Positions 61,798 through 64,000 of a DNA stretch of 64,000 nt are shown piece after piece. Every line of letters starts with the position of its first letter. Position 1 is the stretch's first letter. The notes beneath the pieces are model-generated. The model searched no databases, was not told the origin of the DNA, and was given only the letters and a program-made list of their open reading frames with translations. This stretch comes from Roseiarcus sp035606915. Its GTDB lineage: Bacteria > Pseudomonadota > Alphaproteobacteria > Rhizobiales > Beijerinckiaceae. The translations under genes were made by a program, and so were the position numbers. The stretch spans positions 19,668 through 83,667 of the forward strand of contig DATNDU010000031.1 in NCBI GenBank assembly GCA_035606915.1, given 5' to 3'.

Positions 61798-61874
61798 TGG
61801 CGTCCCGGAAGGGAGTTGAACCCCTGACCCCAGGTTTAGGAAACCTGTGCTCTATCCAGCTGAGCTACCGGGAC
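61798..61874 (-). tRNA. tRNA-Arg (CCU anticodon)
   Basis: The minus strand gives a 77-base cloverleaf with a 7-bp acceptor stem (GTCCCGG/CCGGGAC), D stem GCTC/GAGC, anticodon stem CAGGT/ACCTG with loop TTCCTAA (anticodon CCU, decoding AGG), a T arm with TTCAACT loop, and an encoded CCA. The 3' end points toward the insertion-sequence remnants. Confidence 0.95.
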
Positions 61875-62744
61875 TTTAGTCTACTTCAAAGGGTTGGCCG
61901 CTTCATTCATTTTCTTTGGCGCCGATTTGGCGCTTTTGCATGCCTCGGCGGACACCCGCAGACGGATTTGGAGCAAATCCGCGTGCTAATGTCAAACCGG
62001 TCGCTAGCTGCCCGTCGGACTTAAGTGAGAACAGCGAGTTTGAGCGGGATATGCGCCGCTGGGCAAGCTAGACTCTTGGCGTTGAGTCTCGCTTTGAGCT
62101 GAAGCGTTTCGCATAGCCAATTTGCGCACAATCGAGCGAGAGACGGGGTATCCGCCTCCACCCTCGGTTGACGAGCGGCTGCCCGGGAGGCGCCTGGCGC
62201 GATTTATCTTCGAGGCGGGCGATGGGCAATCCGAGACGATCCCCCAAATTCGCTTCGCGCGCTCGGCGGCCTCAACGCGGCTCGGGCGCGCAAATACAAT
62301 TCCAACTCCGCCCGGCGATGAATTCTCGATCGAGCGAGCGAGGCGAGATTGATTGCATCGACCGAAGGGCGTGCGGGTGACGGGAATCAACTCGACCGGC
62401 CCTGGTCGGGGCGGCGGACGTAGGCTTTTTTTATCAGGCGACGCGGCCCAGCGGCGGGGAAGATTGTCGCGTCGCCAACGCGACGCCCGCAGCTATGCCG
62501 CATTTCTCTCCTATAGCGCATTCCCGCACGGGGCGGTATAATATGGCTGTACCGGAAAAACCGTCGCGCGCCTCATGCGACACGTCCCGGCGTTGTTGTT
62601 TGGTCTCGACGCGCGCGGCTTCGATCAAAAGAGCCTCTGGCGCGATCTGCGCGGCGACAGAGCTGTTTTTACGCCGCGGCGCCAGCCGACAGAGCCGGCA
62701 TCTCTCAACGCAGCAAAGCTGGCGGGAGGCGGCGCCGGCAATGC
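61875..62744. other. 870-base stretch without a supported gene
   Basis: Several ORFs of 60-130 codons open on both strands (for example 62122-62352 plus and 62004-62390 minus), but none has a recognised family, ribosome binding site or clean composition. A TATAAT hexamer occurs at 62538 without a good -35. It may be degenerate DNA near the tRNA. Confidence 0.4.
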
Positions 62745-64000
62745 CTATGCGCTTCCCAGCCCCCGCGCCCGCTCGCGCAGCGCGTATTTCTGCACCTTGC
62801 CGGTGCTCGTCTTCGGGATCTCGGCGAACACGATCGTGCGCGGGCATTTGTAGCGGGCGAGCCGCCCCTGGCACCACGCGATCAACGCCTCGGAAGTCGC
62901 CGACGCCCCCGGCCGAAGTTCGACAAACGCGCACGGCGTCTCGCCCCATTTCTCGTCCGGGCGCGCCACCACCGCCGCCAGCGCCACCGCCGGATGCTGG
63001 AACAACGCGTCCTCGACCTCGATTGAGGAGATGTTTTCGCCGCCGGAAATGATGATGTCCTTCGAGCGGTCGCGCAATTGCACGTAGCCGTCGGGATGCT
63101 TGACGCCGAGATCGCCGGAATGAAACCAACCGCCGGCGAAGGCGGCGTCGGTCGACTTCTTATTTTTCAGGTAACCCTTCATGACGACATTGCCGCGAAA
63201 CATCACTTCGCCCATCGTCACGCCATCGGCAGGCACGGCGACCATTGTTTTCGGGTCCATCACGTCGAGATCTTCGAGCGCGTGGTAGCGCACGCCCTGG
63301 CGCGATTTCAGCGCCGCCTGCTCAGCGCCCGGCAGCGCGCTCCATTCCTCCTGCCAGTCGTTGACCACCGCCGGGCCATAGGTTTCGGTGAGGCCGTAGA
63401 GATGCGTCACCTCGAAGCCGGCTTCGCGCATGGCGGCAAGCACGGCGGCGGGCGGCGGCGCGGCGGCGGTGAAGAAACTCACCACATGCGGCAGCGGCCG
63501 CCGCTCGGCCTGGTTGGCGTTGAGCAGCACCTGCATGACGATCGGCGCGCCGCACAAATGGGTGACGCCATGCTCGGCGATGGCGTCGTAAATCGCCTGC
63601 GCGCGCACCTGGCGCAGGCAGACATGCACGCCGGCCTTGACGCTGATCGACCACGGGAAGCACCAGCCGTTGCAATGGAACATCGGCAGCGTCCACAGAT
63701 AGACGGGATGGCGGCCCATGTCGGCGGTGACGACATTGCCGAGCGCCAGCAGGTTGGCGCCGCGATGGTGGTAGACGACGCCCTTGGGATCGCCGGTGGT
63801 GCCGGAGGTGTAGTTGAGCGAAATGGCGTCCCACTCGTCGGTGGGCGCGGCGCGCTCGTAGGCCTCGTCGCCCTCGGCGATCAGCGCCTCGTAGTCGAGG
63901 CGCCCCAGCCGCTCGCCGGGGCGGGCATATTCGGGGTCGTCGTAGTCGATCACAAGCGGCCGGACCTTGGCGAGCTTCAGCGCATCCCCGATGACGGAGG
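62745..64000 (-). CDS. Acyl-CoA synthetase, N-terminus outside the window
   Basis: The ANL enzyme continues past 64000: the frame is open to the edge, reading SVIGDALKLAKVRPLVID before the first in-window candidate start. Motifs are the P-loop LNYTSGTTGDPKGVVYHHRG, adenine motif HLYGLTETYGP, hinge WFHSGDLGVKHPDGYVQLRDRSKD, and the C-terminal Lys in PKTSTGKVQKYALRERA. The family is medium/long-chain fatty-acyl or dimethylsulfoniopropionate-type acyl-CoA synthetase. Roughly the first 120 residues are missing. Confidence 0.9.
   Translation of the reverse strand, partial: SVIGDALKLAKVRPLVIDYDDPEYARPGERLGRLDYEALIAEGDEAYERAAPTDEWDAISLNYTSGTTGDPKGVVYHHRGANLLALGNVVTADMGRHPVYLWTLPMFHCNGWCFPWSISVKAGVHVCLRQVRAQAIYDAIAEHGVTHLCGAPIVMQVLLNANQAERRPLPHVVSFFTAAAPPPAAVLAAMREAGFEVTHLYGLTETYGPAVVNDWQEEWSALPGAEQAALKSRQGVRYHALEDLDVMDPKTMVAVPADGVTMGEVMFRGNVVMKGYLKNKKSTDAAFAGGWFHSGDLGVKHPDGYVQLRDRSKDIIISGGENISSIEVEDALFQHPAVALAAVVARPDEKWGETPCAFVELRPGASATSEALIAWCQGRLARYKCPRTIVFAEIPKTSTGKVQKYALRERARGLGSA

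Noticed and set aside
62004..62390. Minus-strand ORF of 128 codons near the tRNA
   Set aside because: Composition is mixed and no motif or ribosome binding site is visible.

Overview
The window is high-GC, densely packed DNA that reads as an alphaproteobacterial chromosome, most likely Hyphomicrobiales (Beijerinckiaceae- or Bradyrhizobiaceae-like). This is inferred from gene types (aromatic and acyl-CoA catabolism, nicotinate-dehydrogenase-type NicAB, an HpnG-like hopanoid nucleosidase, 3-hydroxybutyrate metabolism, many ABC importers, TetR/LysR/AraC regulators) and not from any marker-gene comparison. Overlapping ATGA, GTGA and TGATG junctions are common, so most neighbouring same-strand genes look translationally coupled.

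Layout. (1) 0.8-16.2 kb: a catabolic cluster with acyl-CoA ligase, two-subunit Rieske oxygenase, MBL hydrolase, an FAD desaturase-like protein, thiolase, an HMG-CoA-synthase-like/DUF35 fusion, esterase, SDR, two enoyl-CoA hydratases (one fused to a SnoaL domain), acyl-CoA dehydrogenase and two TetR regulators. Five near-identical 12-bp palindromic cores sit 50-95 bp upstream of the start codons of five transcription units, so the cluster is probably one regulon for an unidentified ring-containing acid. (2) 16.4-21.3 kb: divergent NRAMP transporter, pobA, then decayed genes (isochorismatase, ABC binding protein, creatininase) joined by deletions. (3) 21.3-27.5 kb: LysR/YeiH divergent pair and the NicAB molybdenum hydroxylase with its own tri-haem tail. 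(4) 27.6-35.7 kb: flavin reductase, MOSC-ferredoxin reductase fusion, PaaK/PaaI/HpnG and a fucose mutarotase/aldose dehydrogenase pair. (5) 36-42 kb: autotransporter, HAD hydrolase, SAF-domain dehydrogenase, MarR-GNAT regulator and a tiny membrane ORF behind an AT-rich block. (6) 42.3-44.1 kb: patatin and 3-hydroxybutyrate dehydrogenase. (7) 44.5-50.5 kb: complete Liv-type importer with TetR; its LivF has Arg in place of the Walker A Lys. (8) 50.7-60.5 kb: sugar-type ABC importer with tannase/feruloyl esterase, two SMP-30-like beta-propeller modules (one fused to a permease) and an AraC activator. (9) 60.5-61.9 kb: remnants of three IS families beside tRNA-Arg(CCU). (10) 62.7 kb to the end: acyl-CoA synthetase cut by the window edge.

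Overall the region is a catabolic accessory zone for aromatic or plant-derived compounds: uptake (Liv and sugar-type importers), ester cleavage (tannase, esterases), ring hydroxylation (Rieske, PobA, NicAB), CoA activation and beta-oxidation-like degradation to acetyl-CoA, each with a local regulator. The most novel-looking parts are the shared-operator regulon with its thiolase/HMGCS-like/DUF35 module and the tannase/ABC/SMP-30 locus.
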